Positions 54,196 to 63,292 of a DNA stretch of 64,000 nt are shown piece after piece. Below the pieces are notes generated by a model. That model searched no databases, was not told the origin of the DNA, and saw only the letters and a list, made by a program, of their open reading frames with translations. The stretch's first letter is position 1. Every line of letters starts with the position of its first letter. A program made the position numbers and the translations under genes. This DNA comes from Desulfobacteraceae bacterium Eth-SRB1 (lineage in GTDB: Bacteria; Desulfobacterota; Desulfobacteria; Desulfobacterales; ETH-SRB1), in contig RPGP01000029.1 of NCBI GenBank assembly GCA_004193555.1, positions 204,976 to 268,975 on the forward strand, written 5' to 3'.

Positions 54196-54532
54196 GGGAT
54201 TGAAAAAGACGAACGTCGAACATCGAACGTCCAACATCGAATAATGATGTCGCTCCGCTATTCAAATTATTCTAAAATCTAACGAAAAAACAAACACCAA
54301 ATGAGAAACAAAGGTTCAAGGTTCAGGGGTTCAGCTTGAAACTTGAAACCAGCAAAAACCTACGATTTCTGACCACCGACTTCCGATCTCTGTCTCTTCC
54401 CGACCCAAGCCCGCCGCGTAAGCGAGAGCGTTGCTGGCAGGTCTGACCTTCGTTTTTTTGTTTTTCATTCGACGTTCGATGTTGGACGTTCATCTTTTTA
54501 ACACCTGATGAATTCGGTTTTTTACGAATTCA
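54196..54532. repeat. Gene-free spacer after pgi with facing GAACGTC arms
   Basis: No gene seen. A left GAACGTC/GAACATC heptamer arm (54212-54239) with the typical AATGATGTCGCTCCGC tail, and a right arm (54467-54492) about 230 bases apart, enclose GTTCAAGGTTCAGG and CTTGAAACTTGAAA words (54311-54346) and ACCACCGACTTCCGATCTC words (about 54372-54392). At 54508-54540 follows a hairpin TGATGAATTCG..CGAATTCATCA with a TTTTTTAC loop, whose right arm contains the stop codon of the Nudix gene. Confidence 0.85.
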
Positions 54533-55033
54533 TCAGGCATAAGCAGCGTAGTATATTCTAATGAAATTTTTATGGCTTTCAAATGCGATTTCCGGCAGTT
54601 CGTCATAATGGAAACAGGTTGGATCGGATGCGTCGTCACCAGCTTCGAGAATACCTGAATAATTTTTAATCAGATAGCCGACCATGAGAACCGTATCATA
54701 CTGAGAGCTTTTGTCTGAAGTGACTCCAAGAAGCATTTCAATTTGTCCTGAAAGTCCTGTTTCCTCTTTAAGCTCTCTCAGAGCAGCCTGTTCAGGTGTT
54801 TCGCCAAGCTCCATGAATCCGCCCGGAAGACACCACAAACCTTTTTTTGGTTCAGCGTTCCGTTTTACAAGAAGCACCCTTTCACTGTCATCAATAACAA
54901 TCAGACATGACGCAGGTACCGGATTTTCGTAAATCGGCTTTTTGCACTGCTCACAAAAAAGGCGGATATTTCCATTAATTCTCTTTTCAATGAGCTGTTT
55001 TCCGCAGAAATGACAGAATATTTTTTTTTGCAT
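54533..55033 (-). CDS. Nudix hydrolase with N-terminal zinc ribbon
   Basis: A 166-residue Nudix hydrolase. The N-terminus has a four-cysteine zinc ribbon (CHFCGKQL and CEQCKKPI, residues about 7-33) as in NudC-like and ADP-ribose-type enzymes; the Nudix box GGFMELGETPEQAALRELKEETGL (read in pieces) is complete with its REXXEE glutamates. It probably cleaves a nucleoside diphosphate derivative, but the exact substrate cannot be given; NudC-type NADH pyrophosphatases are usually longer. It reads leftwards into the repeat spacer and lies 12 bases downstream of the aldolase gene, so both may be co-transcribed. Confidence 0.85.
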   Translation of the reverse strand: MQKKIFCHFCGKQLIEKRINGNIRLFCEQCKKPIYENPVPASCLIVIDDSERVLLVKRNAEPKKGLWCLPGGFMELGETPEQAALRELKEETGLSGQIEMLLGVTSDKSSQYDTVLMVGYLIKNYSGILEAGDDASDPTCFHYDELPEIAFESHKNFIRIYYAAYA

Positions 55034-55045
55034 AGTTAAACTCGA

Positions 55046-56305
55046 TTAAATCATAGCTGCACGTTCGATTATTTTTTCACGAGTCCATTCATTTGGATCT
55101 TCAAGCCTTTCTGCTTTTGGCCCGGGATTATATGTGCCTGTTTTAAGAATTTCCTCTATAACAAGCGGCGCAGTATCCTGTGCATTAAATACATTTACAA
55201 GGATGTTGAAGACAAATTTCTCAACCCTTGCGGCCATTCTTTCCCTTATATCTTTTGGCTGTCCTGACAGCTTGTTTTCAAATGGAAGATTGAGCTTTTT
55301 ATAGTTTCCGCCTTTTATTTCTTTTGATCTGGCATAAGCCGTCATTTCCGTCCACATCGGTTCTGTTACACCTTCATCTTTTACCTTGATAAAGTCGCCA
55401 TTATCATCAAGTATGGCATTTCCGTAGTCGTTGACCTCAAGACCCCAGGAGATCATCTGAAGCGCTGTGGCAACATTGGCTTTGGTGGTTCTGGTTTTAG
55501 CGGTAATTTCTCTCAACCTGTCGGAACTGTTTCCTGATGTGCCGTGCTGGGCGCCTGAAACTTTGTATTTTGCCAGGGCTTCATGGATTTCAGATGTTAA
55601 AGCTATCTGTATTCCCTGGGAGCTTTCCTCTATGCCATGTGTAGTACCGTTGTTTAATGCTATCCAGTCGGGAAAGATATTATGAGCATTCAGACCCTGT
55701 ATGAGAAACAGAGCTTCGTCTACGGTGGAAAGCCCAGATTTACCTTTAATTTCACCGACTTCGGTTTCAAGGCCAGCCCAACCAGGCACAAAAGGATTCA
55801 AAGCCAGGTTGGCAAGCAGATTCTTGTCATCGGGCAGATGTGACGCATCTATAGCGATTGATGTCATGCCTGCCTCAAACAGGGTTGGAATCTCTGTCTT
55901 TGCCCCGGCAATATCCTCTTCTTTTTTAATGCCGTAATGATCTGCATGTATTGCAACCGGAATTGTAATGCCCATTTCATTGCATAAGGCATCAACCTGC
56001 CTGGCGATATTCCAGTAATTAACAGCGCAATAGGCGCTGGCGCCGCCTTCCGACCTGGCTATTTCAATCATAATGGCCGCATTTGCCTTTTGAGCAGCCC
56101 GCAAAGCTCCGCGAATTACGAATATGTTTCTGCCATTAGCAGCCATGGTCATGGCATTACCTTTTGCAATCATAGCCCTGTCAATGAACTTTCCGCTGAT
56201 TATCAATGCTTTTGAGTTTGGAAACAGCTTTACAACGTTTGGTGGACGGCCTATCTCAAGAGCCTTTTCAAAGTCTGATGAATTGATGACTCTATTATCT
56301 GACAT
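55046..56305 (-). CDS. fba: Class II fructose-bisphosphate aldolase, long form
   Basis: A 419-residue zinc-dependent aldolase. Zinc ligands are seen in AIHADHYG and later QHGTSGNSS, the catalytic-type pair in IALNNGTTHG, and ETEVGEIKG, a characteristic block. The length exceeds the usual 300-360 residues; inserts and a C-terminal extension (PGPKAERLEDPNEW) resemble a long subgroup found in anaerobes. A strong AGGAGGTCAG precedes the ATG. It interconverts fructose-1,6-bisphosphate and triose phosphates; a related aldolase acting on another sugar phosphate cannot be excluded. Confidence 0.85.
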   Translation of the reverse strand: MSDNRVINSSDFEKALEIGRPPNVVKLFPNSKALIISGKFIDRAMIAKGNAMTMAANGRNIFVIRGALRAAQKANAAIMIEIARSEGGASAYCAVNYWNIARQVDALCNEMGITIPVAIHADHYGIKKEEDIAGAKTEIPTLFEAGMTSIAIDASHLPDDKNLLANLALNPFVPGWAGLETEVGEIKGKSGLSTVDEALFLIQGLNAHNIFPDWIALNNGTTHGIEESSQGIQIALTSEIHEALAKYKVSGAQHGTSGNSSDRLREITAKTRTTKANVATALQMISWGLEVNDYGNAILDDNGDFIKVKDEGVTEPMWTEMTAYARSKEIKGGNYKKLNLPFENKLSGQPKDIRERMAARVEKFVFNILVNVFNAQDTAPLVIEEILKTGTYNPGPKAERLEDPNEWTREKIIERAAMI

Positions 56306-56377
56306 TACCTGACCTCCTTTTTGTTTGTTTAATACAATCTATTTTATTAAAATATTCGTTAATATTGATGCACTCGT

Positions 56378-56545
56378 AACAGGTGTTAAGTGTTAAGATC
56401 TTGATATGACAGTTAAATGTTTAATCTTAACACCTAACACTTAACACCTGACACCTGATGAATTCGACTTTTTACGAGTTCATCAAGGTTCGGCATTGGT
56501 TTTTTTATTCGACGTTGGACGTTCGATGTTGAACGTTCATCTTTA
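56378..56545. repeat. Three successive palindromic repeats upstream of the aldolase gene
   Basis: First, an inverted repeat of GGTGTTAAGTGTTAAGAT (56380-56400) facing ATCTTAACACCTAACACTT (about 56430-56455). Second, a TGATGAATTCG-ACTTTTT-ACGAGTTCATCA hairpin (56456-56485). Third, one GAACGTC-heptamer arm in reverse (56507-56543). No gene is present between 56306 and 56564. Confidence 0.8.
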
Positions 56546-56564
56546 TAATATGTTTTCATCCAGT

Positions 56565-57047
56565 CTAAGCAAATTTTAATCCTATCCATACCCCAACATA
56601 ATGTGTCAGAATTATAACCGCAACAGCAATAAGAAGGTGTTCAACGATTACTTTCCAGGCCCTTGCGTGCTGCTCTTTCGCAATGTAAAAACTGAAAGCA
56701 CAAAGAAGGCCCAGTCCCCAGACAAGACATATAATGATTGCATGTGACAGAGGGAATAACAGTATTGGCGCTAAGAAAGTTATGGCAAAAAGGAATTTAA
56801 ACACAAGGGTTGATATAGTAGCTTCCCATATCTCTCGATTTGTGTGTTTGTTTTCGGCTTCTTCGGAAATATGAATGCCAAGAGCGTCGGAAAAAGAATC
56901 TGCAATTGCTATTGTCAATATTCCGCCAATAACGACTTTGCTTGAATGTGTGCCTGAGTACAGCCCGACAATCAAACCAAGAGTAGTAATAATTCCTGAT
57001 GTCAGTCCAAAGCTGAATCCTGTTTTTATTGAGTGATTAAAAGCCAT
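56565..57047 (-). CDS. VIT1/CCC1-like small membrane protein
   Basis: A 160-residue protein with about five hydrophobic segments (residues 8-28, 34-52, 76-95, 97-118, 133-155). The motif order GFSFGLTSGIITTLGLIVGL, then ADSFSDALGIHISEEAEN, resembles the VIT1/CCC1 family of iron and manganese transporters, but it is shorter and the cytosolic metal-binding domain is missing. AGAGG lies before the start. It is flanked by repeats and seems to be a single-gene unit. Metal transport is an inference from family resemblance. Confidence 0.65.
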   Translation of the reverse strand: MAFNHSIKTGFSFGLTSGIITTLGLIVGLYSGTHSSKVVIGGILTIAIADSFSDALGIHISEEAENKHTNREIWEATISTLVFKFLFAITFLAPILLFPLSHAIIICLVWGLGLLCAFSFYIAKEQHARAWKVIVEHLLIAVAVIILTHYVGVWIGLKFA

Positions 57048-57278
57048 TCATGCCTCTTTTATTCTAATAAAAAGCACACCATCGCTATGTAGTCAAGAAT
57101 TTAAGAGGAAGTTTGATATTTGAAACCGATTTGACTATATGTATAATTTAAGGCATAAGGAAATGACGGTTCACAGTTCACGGTTGTCGGTTTACAGTTT
57201 GCTTTTATTTTACCTTGAAAAATCTGGTCCTTTGAGCCAGGATTCTTTAGTTTTGCATTTAAAAGGAGTTATGATATT

Positions 57279-58133
57279 TTGAAAAAAATAGGACTATTCA
57301 TAAAAGCAGATGCAAATGCGAATAAAAAAGCAGATGAACTTCAAAGCTGGCTGCAAGCAAAAGGGATAGATGTTGTCAGAAAGGAAAGCCTGCCGCCTGA
57401 TCGTAAATTTACAGGCAAAAACAAATCGATTGCGCCGTCGGATTTTTATTGCATTTTTGTGCTTGGAGGGGACGGAACTTTTTTAAGGGCGGTTCGCTGG
57501 GCAGGCGATCAGGATATTCCGATTCTCGGAGTAAAGTTCGGCGAAGTTGGATTTCTCGCTGATATCACAGAAGACAGGCTGCTTACAGCCGCTGAGTTTG
57601 TTTTGAATAATGATTTTACCACAAAACCCAGGATGCGGCTTGAAGTAAGGGTGATAAGAGAGGGCAGGGAACTGGCCTGCGAAACAGTGTTTAATGAGAT
57701 CGTAATCAACAAGGATGCTTTTTCTAAAATTGCATGCATAAAAACATATATAGATGATAATTATTTGACCACATACAGATCAGACGGGCTGATTATTTCA
57801 ACCCCTACAGGTTCAACCGCATACTCACTATCTGCCGGCGGCCCTATTATACATCCTGAAGTTCATGGTATTATCATGACACCTATTTGTCCGTTTACGC
57901 TTACCGTTCGTCCCCTGATAGTTCCTGATTCAGTAGTTATTAAAGTAAAGATTGAACAAGAATTTTCTGATATTATTCTGACATTTGATGGACAGACAGG
58001 TCTTGAGATACATAAAGGGGATACAATCATAGCCCAGAAAAGCCGTTATCCGGTAAATATGATAGAAATGCCTGATCATAACTACTTTGATGTATTGAAA
58101 ACAAAGCTAAGGTGGAGCGGCGCGCGCATGTAA
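57279..58133 (+). CDS. nadK: NAD kinase
   Basis: A 284-residue ATP-NAD kinase. Key motifs are the diphosphate-binding GGDGTFLRAVRW with its catalytic aspartate, NEIVINKDAFSKI and the TPTGSTAYSLSAGGP loop. The start is TTG at 57279 with AAAAGGAG about 11 bases upstream; an ATG at 57271 is in another frame and closes after three codons. The C-terminus is of normal length. The DNA directly downstream is a chimeric remnant rather than the next functional gene. Confidence 0.93.
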   Translation: MKKIGLFIKADANANKKADELQSWLQAKGIDVVRKESLPPDRKFTGKNKSIAPSDFYCIFVLGGDGTFLRAVRWAGDQDIPILGVKFGEVGFLADITEDRLLTAAEFVLNNDFTTKPRMRLEVRVIREGRELACETVFNEIVINKDAFSKIACIKTYIDDNYLTTYRSDGLIISTPTGSTAYSLSAGGPIIHPEVHGIIMTPICPFTLTVRPLIVPDSVVIKVKIEQEFSDIILTFDGQTGLEIHKGDTIIAQKSRYPVNMIEMPDHNYFDVLKTKLRWSGARM

Positions 58134-58204
58134 GTGCAAAGTGTGAACGGGTTGTTAAAAACAGCTTGCAGGCTGTAACCAAAAGGGGCACGATTGTATC
58201 CAAT

Positions 58205-58778
58205 ATGAGTACAATAATTAAAACCGACAGTTTGTCTGCCACTCTTTTCGGAAAGACCCGACGGGCGGTTTTGGCCTTACTGTACAGCCACGTTGATGAA
58301 TCCTTCTATATCCGCCAGATTGCCCGTACAGCCGGAGTTGGCTTGGGTGCTGTGCGAGAAGCTCATCATTACAGAGTTATTCAATCTCTTGCTCATACTA
58401 TGAAGGCTGATGCCGGCTTGATTGTTTTATTCGATCAGTTTCGAAAGAAAAGGAATATCAGCGGTTATGATCATGCCGGTATGATATCCCGTCCCCCTTT
58501 TCGCGTGGTAATTATCAGATTCAGGATGTTGTTTTCAAAAAATGGCTTCAAGGAACATTATCGTTATAACAACAGCAATATCCATCCTGCCCTTCTTCCA
58601 TCCTTTCCCGGGGTTGATGGATATGGTGATACATTCCGGTATGGCTGCAAAGTCGGAGGCTGTACCGTACACTTTGTCGATTATGGCGAAGACTCCGGTC
58701 CTATAATTAGGTCAGAAGGCTTTTCATATTAATGAGGATGACACATTGGATTCGATCAAGGGAAAAGGAAATGTTTGA
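58205..58778 (+). pseudogene. Chimeric remnant: HTH of a nucleotidyltransferase, HEPN fragment and PurN end
   Basis: One open frame joins three unrelated pieces. Positions 58205-58360 encode MSTIIKTDSLSATLFGKTRR and a winged-helix part of the type that precedes MNT-type nucleotidyltransferase domains, cut at GLGAVRE. Positions 58361-58486 encode HHYRVIQSLAHTM and LFDQFRKKRNISGYD, the end of a HEPN protein. Positions 58577-58711 encode IHPALLPSFPG and GCTVHFVDYGEDSGPII, typical for phosphoribosylglycinamide formyltransferase. There a one-base insertion near 58709 shifts the frame; the other frame continues GQKAFHINEDDTLDSIKGKG up to a stop at 58778. The upstream in-frame codons from 58112 overlap nadK. 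I regard it as debris from successive deletions, not a gene product. Confidence 0.75.
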
Positions 58779-58791
58779 AAGGTTATAAAAA

Positions 58792-61700
58792 ATGTCGGCT
58801 CCCGAAGAAATATATAAACTCGTTGAGCGTTTTGACCGCAACCTTGATGCATATCGGTCAGGCAAATACAACGAGGCCCAGGTTCGACAGGAATTTATCA
58901 ACCCCTTCTTTAATGCCCTTGGTTGGGATATTTACAACAAACAAGGCTATGCGGAGGCTTACAAGGATGTAATCCATGAGGATGCGATTAAAGTAGGCAG
59001 CGTCGTAAAAGCCCCTGATTACTGCTTTTGCATTGGCGGCACACGGAAATTCTTTCTCGAAGCAAAGAAACCGGCCGTCAATATCAAGAAAGATATCAGC
59101 CCGGCCTACCAACTTCGCCGTTACGCCTGGTCAGCCAAGCTGCCGCTCAGCATTCTTACAGACTTTGAGGAGCTTGCCGTTTATGACTGCCGGATCAAAC
59201 CGGTAAAAACCGACATGGCTTCCAGGGCACGGACTTACTATCTGACATATACTGATTATATCGACCAATGGGACGAAATCGCTTTGATTTTCTCTCGCGA
59301 AGCCGTGCTTAAAGGTTCGTTTGACAGATATGTCGAGTCAAGCAAAGCAAAGCGTGGAACTGCCGAGGTTGATATTGCCTTTCTCGAAGAAATTGATCGG
59401 TGGCGTGAAATACTGGCGCGCAACATTGCCCTGCGGAATTCCGGCCTTACAATACGCGAACTGAACTTTGCCGTGCAACATACCATAGACCGTATCGTTT
59501 TTCTGCGAATCTGCGAAGACCGCGGTGTCGAACTATACGGGCGGCTTATGTCTTTGAAAAACGGCACACAAGTCTATCAACGATTGTGCCAACTTTTCCG
59601 GCAGGCCGATGATCGTTATAACTCCGGCCTTTTCCACTTCAGAAAGGAAAAAGATCGCACCTCTTCCCCTGATGACCTTACACTTGATCTCACAATTGAC
59701 GACAAAACCCTCAAGGATATTTTCAAAAATCTCTATTACCCGGACAGCCCGTATGAATTTTCTGTCTTTCAAGCAGATATTCTGGGGCAGGTCTATGAAC
59801 GGTTCCTCGGGAAAGTAATCCGTCTTACCTCCGGCAACCGGGCCGTCGTTGAAGATAAGCCGGAGATCAAGAAGGCAGGAGGCGTCTATTACACTCCCAC
59901 CTATATAGTTGATTACATCGTAAAACAGACAGTCGGCGAGCTTGTTGACGGCAAAAAGCCAGGCCCCCGTGGAGCGGTGAGCAAACTGAAAATTCTGGAC
60001 CCAGCCTGCGGTTCCGGTTCATTTTTAATCGGCGCTTATCAGTATCTACTTGACTGGCACAGGGATCAATATATAGCCGATGGCCCCGAGAAATGGGCCA
60101 AAGCGCGCAAGCCTCGCCTTTATCAAAGAGCCGGTGGTGACTGGCGACTTACTACCGATGAACGAAAGCGCATTCTTCTCAATAATATCTACGGTGTGGA
60201 TATCGACCCTCAGGCCGTGGAGGTAACCAAACTTTCACTTCTTCTTAAGGTGCTGGAAGACGAAAACTCCGAAACTATTAAAAAGCAGCTTGCCCTGTTC
60301 CACGAACGTGTCCTGCCTGACCTGGAAAACAATATCAAATGCGGCAATTCCCTTATCGGCCCCGATTTTTACGAGGGACAGCAGATGAGCTTTCTTGATG
60401 AAGAAGAGATGTACCGCATCAATGTTTTTGACTGGAAAACGGAATTTTCCGAAATCATGAGGGCAGGGGGATTTGATGCGGTGATCGGGAATCCGCCGTA
60501 TGTCAGAATTCAAGCGATGAAAGAATGGGCTCCGCTGGAAGTGGAATTTTATAAGAAGCGATATATAGCTGCCAGCAAAGGAAATTATGACATTTACGTT
60601 GTTTTTGTAGAAAAAGGTTTAAATCTGCTTAACGGTCGAGGACGGTTTGGCTTCATCCTGCCACACAAATTTTTTAATGCTCAATATGGAGAATCTTTAC
60701 GCAAGTTGCTTGCTGCTGGAAAACATTTAAAAGAAATAATACATTTTGGCGACCGACAGGTTTTTGCGAATGCCACTACTTATACTTGCCTCTTGTTTTT
60801 GAATAAGCAGGAGAGGAAAGATTTCAACTTTGTCAAAGTTAATGATTTACGCAGTTGGCGTCAAGACGAACCACAAAAAGAAGGGAATGTTTTAACTGAC
60901 AAGGTCACCGCTGATAACTGGAATTTTGTTGTGGGGCCGGGGGCAAAACTGTTTGAGCGTTTAATGGAGATGCCGATAAAGTTGGGTGATGTGGCTGTAA
61001 AAATATTCCAGGGTTTAATAACTGGTTCTGATTCTGTTTTTATAATGGAGAACATTTCAAAAACAGAATACAAATCGGCAGCCACAGGAAAGACATATAA
61101 TCTCGAATCGTCATTGTTGCATCCACTCTGCAAAGGCTCTGTAAACCTGAAGCGTTACCATATTACCGAGATTACCAAGTCAATTTTGTTTCCTTACAAA
61201 GTTGTTAATGACAAAGCAGGATTACTGTCTACACGAGATTTAGCAGATTTATTTCCCAATGTATGGTCATATTTGAAGGAAAATCGTCAAATACTTGAGG
61301 CACGAGAAAAAGGGAAATGGAAACACGACAAATGGTATGCCTTAGGGCGTTCTCAAAATCTTAGCGAAATGGAACAAGAAAAAATACTAACTCCGAGTAT
61401 TGCGAACAGGGTATCATTTACGTTCAATACGAGTGATTATTATTACTTTGTCGGTAGCGGCGGTGGTGGTGGTGGCTACGGCATTATTCTTAAGGATGAG
61501 TATTTGTCACTAACTTACTTTTATCTACTGGGCTTATTAAATTCTAACCTGTTTGATTGGTTAATAAAACAGATAAGTAGCCCGTTTAGTGGTGGATATT
61601 ATTCCTACAACCGACAATACATAGAACCGCTCCCTATCCGCACTATCGACTTCTCCGACCCCGCCGACAAGGCTCGCCACGACCGTATGGTCGAACTCGT

Positions 61701-61866
61701 CGAACAAATGCTCGATTTGCACAAACAACTGGCAGAAGCCAAAGTGCCTCAGGCAAAAACCGTCCTCCAGCGCCAGATTGAAACCACAGACAGACAAATT
61801 GACCGGCTGGTCTATGAATTATATGAATTGACGGAAGACGAAATCAAGATCGTCGAAGGCTCATAA
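58792..61866 (+). CDS. Single-chain restriction-modification enzyme (type IIG/Eco57I-like)
   Basis: A 1024-residue protein combining nuclease, methyltransferase and target recognition. The N-terminus has an HSDR-like segment (FINPFFNALGWD) and a PD-(D/E)XK-type centre with FFLEAKKP (about residues 87-94). The adenine methyltransferase has motif I ILDPACGSGSF (about 402-412) and motif IV VIGNPPYV (about 564-571). The C-terminal part (about 700-960) should be the recognition domain, with SPFSGGYYSYNRQYIEPLPI and a final coiled helix. All core motifs are intact. GAAAGG precedes the ATG. No separate specificity subunit or methyltransferase is adjacent. It lies in an accessory region with remnants and cassettes, consistent with horizontal gain. 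Confidence 0.9.
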   Translation: MSAPEEIYKLVERFDRNLDAYRSGKYNEAQVRQEFINPFFNALGWDIYNKQGYAEAYKDVIHEDAIKVGSVVKAPDYCFCIGGTRKFFLEAKKPAVNIKKDISPAYQLRRYAWSAKLPLSILTDFEELAVYDCRIKPVKTDMASRARTYYLTYTDYIDQWDEIALIFSREAVLKGSFDRYVESSKAKRGTAEVDIAFLEEIDRWREILARNIALRNSGLTIRELNFAVQHTIDRIVFLRICEDRGVELYGRLMSLKNGTQVYQRLCQLFRQADDRYNSGLFHFRKEKDRTSSPDDLTLDLTIDDKTLKDIFKNLYYPDSPYEFSVFQADILGQVYERFLGKVIRLTSGNRAVVEDKPEIKKAGGVYYTPTYIVDYIVKQTVGELVDGKKPGPRGAVSKLKILDPACGSGSFLIGAYQYLLDWHRDQYIADGPEKWAKARKPRLYQRAGGDWRLTTDERKRILLNNIYGVDIDPQAVEVTKLSLLLKVLEDENSETIKKQLALFHERVLPDLENNIKCGNSLIGPDFYEGQQMSFLDEEEMYRINVFDWKTEFSEIMRAGGFDAVIGNPPYVRIQAMKEWAPLEVEFYKKRYIAASKGNYDIYVVFVEKGLNLLNGRGRFGFILPHKFFNAQYGESLRKLLAAGKHLKEIIHFGDRQVFANATTYTCLLFLNKQERKDFNFVKVNDLRSWRQDEPQKEGNVLTDKVTADNWNFVVGPGAKLFERLMEMPIKLGDVAVKIFQGLITGSDSVFIMENISKTEYKSAATGKTYNLESSLLHPLCKGSVNLKRYHITEITKSILFPYKVVNDKAGLLSTRDLADLFPNVWSYLKENRQILEAREKGKWKHDKWYALGRSQNLSEMEQEKILTPSIANRVSFTFNTSDYYYFVGSGGGGGGYGIILKDEYLSLTYFYLLGLLNSNLFDWLIKQISSPFSGGYYSYNRQYIEPLPIRTIDFSDPADKARHDRMVELVEQMLDLHKQLAEAKVPQAKTVLQRQIETTDRQIDRLVYELYELTEDEIKIVEGS

Positions 61867-62072
61867 ATCACAGGGAATATAAGCCCTTTCCTTTCAAGCA
61901 ATTCCATATTTTTAGAGGCGTTTTCAGACGTTGACATATGGTATTTTTACCTGTTAAAAATAGTAATTGAAGATAATAGAGCAAGGCAAATCTGCTCGAA
62001 AACACCCTCAGTATCGTCATATCAAGGCAAATTGGCCTGTCAATCAATGGATACTTTGAAGCTGGATTCTAT
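61867..62072. other. Spacer after the restriction-modification gene
   Basis: No gene seen. I looked for an integron attI or attC site ahead of the first cassette-like gene and found none that I could support. Confidence 0.4.
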
Positions 62073-62429
62073 ATGGAATACTTATTGACTATTTTACTAG
62101 GTTTATTTAGCGGTGCAGCCGGGTCATTAATAGCGCCGTGGATTCATTGGGGTATTGAAAAGAAGCGTGATAAAATTAAAGCACGTCGCGATTTAATCTC
62201 AAATGCCAGGCAATTCATTGGATCAAAATCTTTTAGCGGTTTTTGTTTTTCCGAGGAAACCTATTTCATACAACTAAAACCATTTTTTGATGAAAAGGTC
62301 ATTGACTGGGTTGAAAAGTTTGATCACTATTCTGAAGTTGTCGATGACAACTCTACACTTCACGAAGACCTAAAGGTTGAGCTCTTTAAGCAGCTTCATC
62401 GAATTGAAAAAGAATGGGGTTTAATATAG
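62073..62429 (+). CDS. Hypothetical membrane-anchored protein, first cassette-like gene
   Basis: A 118-residue protein I do not recognise. It has one N-terminal helix (YLLTILLGLFSGAAGSLIAP, residues about 3-22), then a basic stretch (WGIEKKRDKIKARRDL) and a soluble C-terminal domain of about 80 residues without known motifs. The gene is short, carries no strong promoter or ribosome site of its own, and its stop codon lies only 7 bases before an attC-like structure in the same orientation. This is how integron gene cassettes are arranged. A role together with the next gene, also a single-helix protein, is possible. Confidence 0.6.
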   Translation: MEYLLTILLGLFSGAAGSLIAPWIHWGIEKKRDKIKARRDLISNARQFIGSKSFSGFCFSEETYFIQLKPFFDEKVIDWVEKFDHYSEVVDDNSTLHEDLKVELFKQLHRIEKEWGLI

Positions 62430-62436
62430 CAAGTAA

Positions 62437-62565
62437 GTATAACCACTGCGTGGACACGGGCCGGGAAAACGATGCCATTTTGGGCTTTTTTGCAGTTATC
62501 ATTCAACTTGACATTTGCGTCGGCCCAGTTGTTTTCCCGTCCGGTCACGCAGAACGAGGTTTTAC
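62437..62565 (+). repeat. attC-like recombination site (integron cassette type)
   Basis: A 129-base imperfect palindrome with the layout of attC. The outer boxes are GTATAAC (62437-62443) and GTTTTAC (62559-62565), complementary at six of seven positions. Inner stem: CTGCGTG (62446-62452) with CACGCAG (62546-62552 region), then ACACGG with CCGGT, then CGGGAAAAC (62462-62470) with GTTTTCCCG (62531-62539). The pairing leaves three single unpaired bases (62453, 62456, 62461), all on the left arm, as the extrahelical bases of attC sites do. The 60-base centre is the variable terminal structure. The first box deviates from RYYYAAC at one position. Confidence 0.6.
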
Positions 62566-62570
62566 AAAAA

Positions 62571-63209
62571 ATGGCAGAAAGTACTGGACTCAACATAATT
62601 AGTAGCCTTGTAACATTAGGTGCAGTGGCATTAGGATGGCTGCTTGGCGAAACCACTGGATGGTTTAAAAGTAAAAAGAGAATAACTGTTCTTAAAAAAG
62701 CACTTTTTGAAGAGATCCAAGATGCTTCGTCATGGCTAAGAAGAAATCAATTAACACTTGAGGAAATCATCCAACTATCTACTATAGAATACCTTTCCGA
62801 AGTTAGTCCAGTTTCTGTTCCTGTTCATATATATGACAAACACTTTCCCGAAATATCTGTTTATTTATCAAGATCAGAAAGAATTTCTTATAACTCCATA
62901 TATAATCTTATCAATATCTCCTATGATCAAATCAAAAAGATAAGAGCACTAAGATCGGCTTGCTTAAGTGATAAAACGAAAATAAAGGAATACTTAGAAA
63001 TACTAGATGCAGCCTACTATAACATTTCAATGGCTATATGGCAGATCAATCGTCATATAAATTATGGGTCCCAAATAAATGTAGACAACTTATCTGGGGA
63101 AGACGCGAAAGTTATTGATGATGAAATTAAAGAGAAACTTATTAAAATCACCAACGAAGCGAAAACATTAAGTGTTTCAGAAATAGAGAAAAATTATTAC
63201 AAAACCTAA
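62571..63209 (+). CDS. Hypothetical membrane-anchored protein, second cassette-like gene
   Basis: A 212-residue protein without a known family. I start at the ATG at 62571 (MAESTGLNIISSLVTLGAVA): a longer frame from 62472 would be translated from the attC-like palindrome. It has one helix near the N-terminus (residues about 8-27), then a charged, mostly helical soluble part (SKKRITVLKKALFEEIQDA and onward) resembling long-helix sensor or phage-defence accessory proteins only in a general way. The start lies 5 bases after the attC-like site, and the stop codon TAA is inside ACCTAAC, the first box of a second site. Both fit a gene cassette. Base composition is more AT-rich than in the restriction gene. 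Confidence 0.6.
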   Translation: MAESTGLNIISSLVTLGAVALGWLLGETTGWFKSKKRITVLKKALFEEIQDASSWLRRNQLTLEEIIQLSTIEYLSEVSPVSVPVHIYDKHFPEISVYLSRSERISYNSIYNLINISYDQIKKIRALRSACLSDKTKIKEYLEILDAAYYNISMAIWQINRHINYGSQINVDNLSGEDAKVIDDEIKEKLIKITNEAKTLSVSEIEKNYYKT

Positions 63210-63227
63210 CCTGTGCAGCGGGACGCC
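63204..63227 (+). repeat. Left half of a second attC-like site
   Basis: ACCTAAC (63204-63210) matches RYYYAAC exactly and is followed by CTGTGCAGCGGGACGCC, like the left stem of many attC sites. The facing right half is absent; REP/transposase DNA follows instead, so the site appears truncated. Confidence 0.45.
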
Positions 63228-63292
63228 ATGATTTTATGCGTTTCTCATTTTATTTTTGATCTTTTGCGGAGATCGCAAAGTTCTAGGACGAC

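Noticed and set aside
62472-63209. Longer start for the second cassette-like gene (245 residues)
   Set aside because: The first 33 codons would be translated from the attC-like palindrome; the ATG at 62571 directly after it is more plausible.
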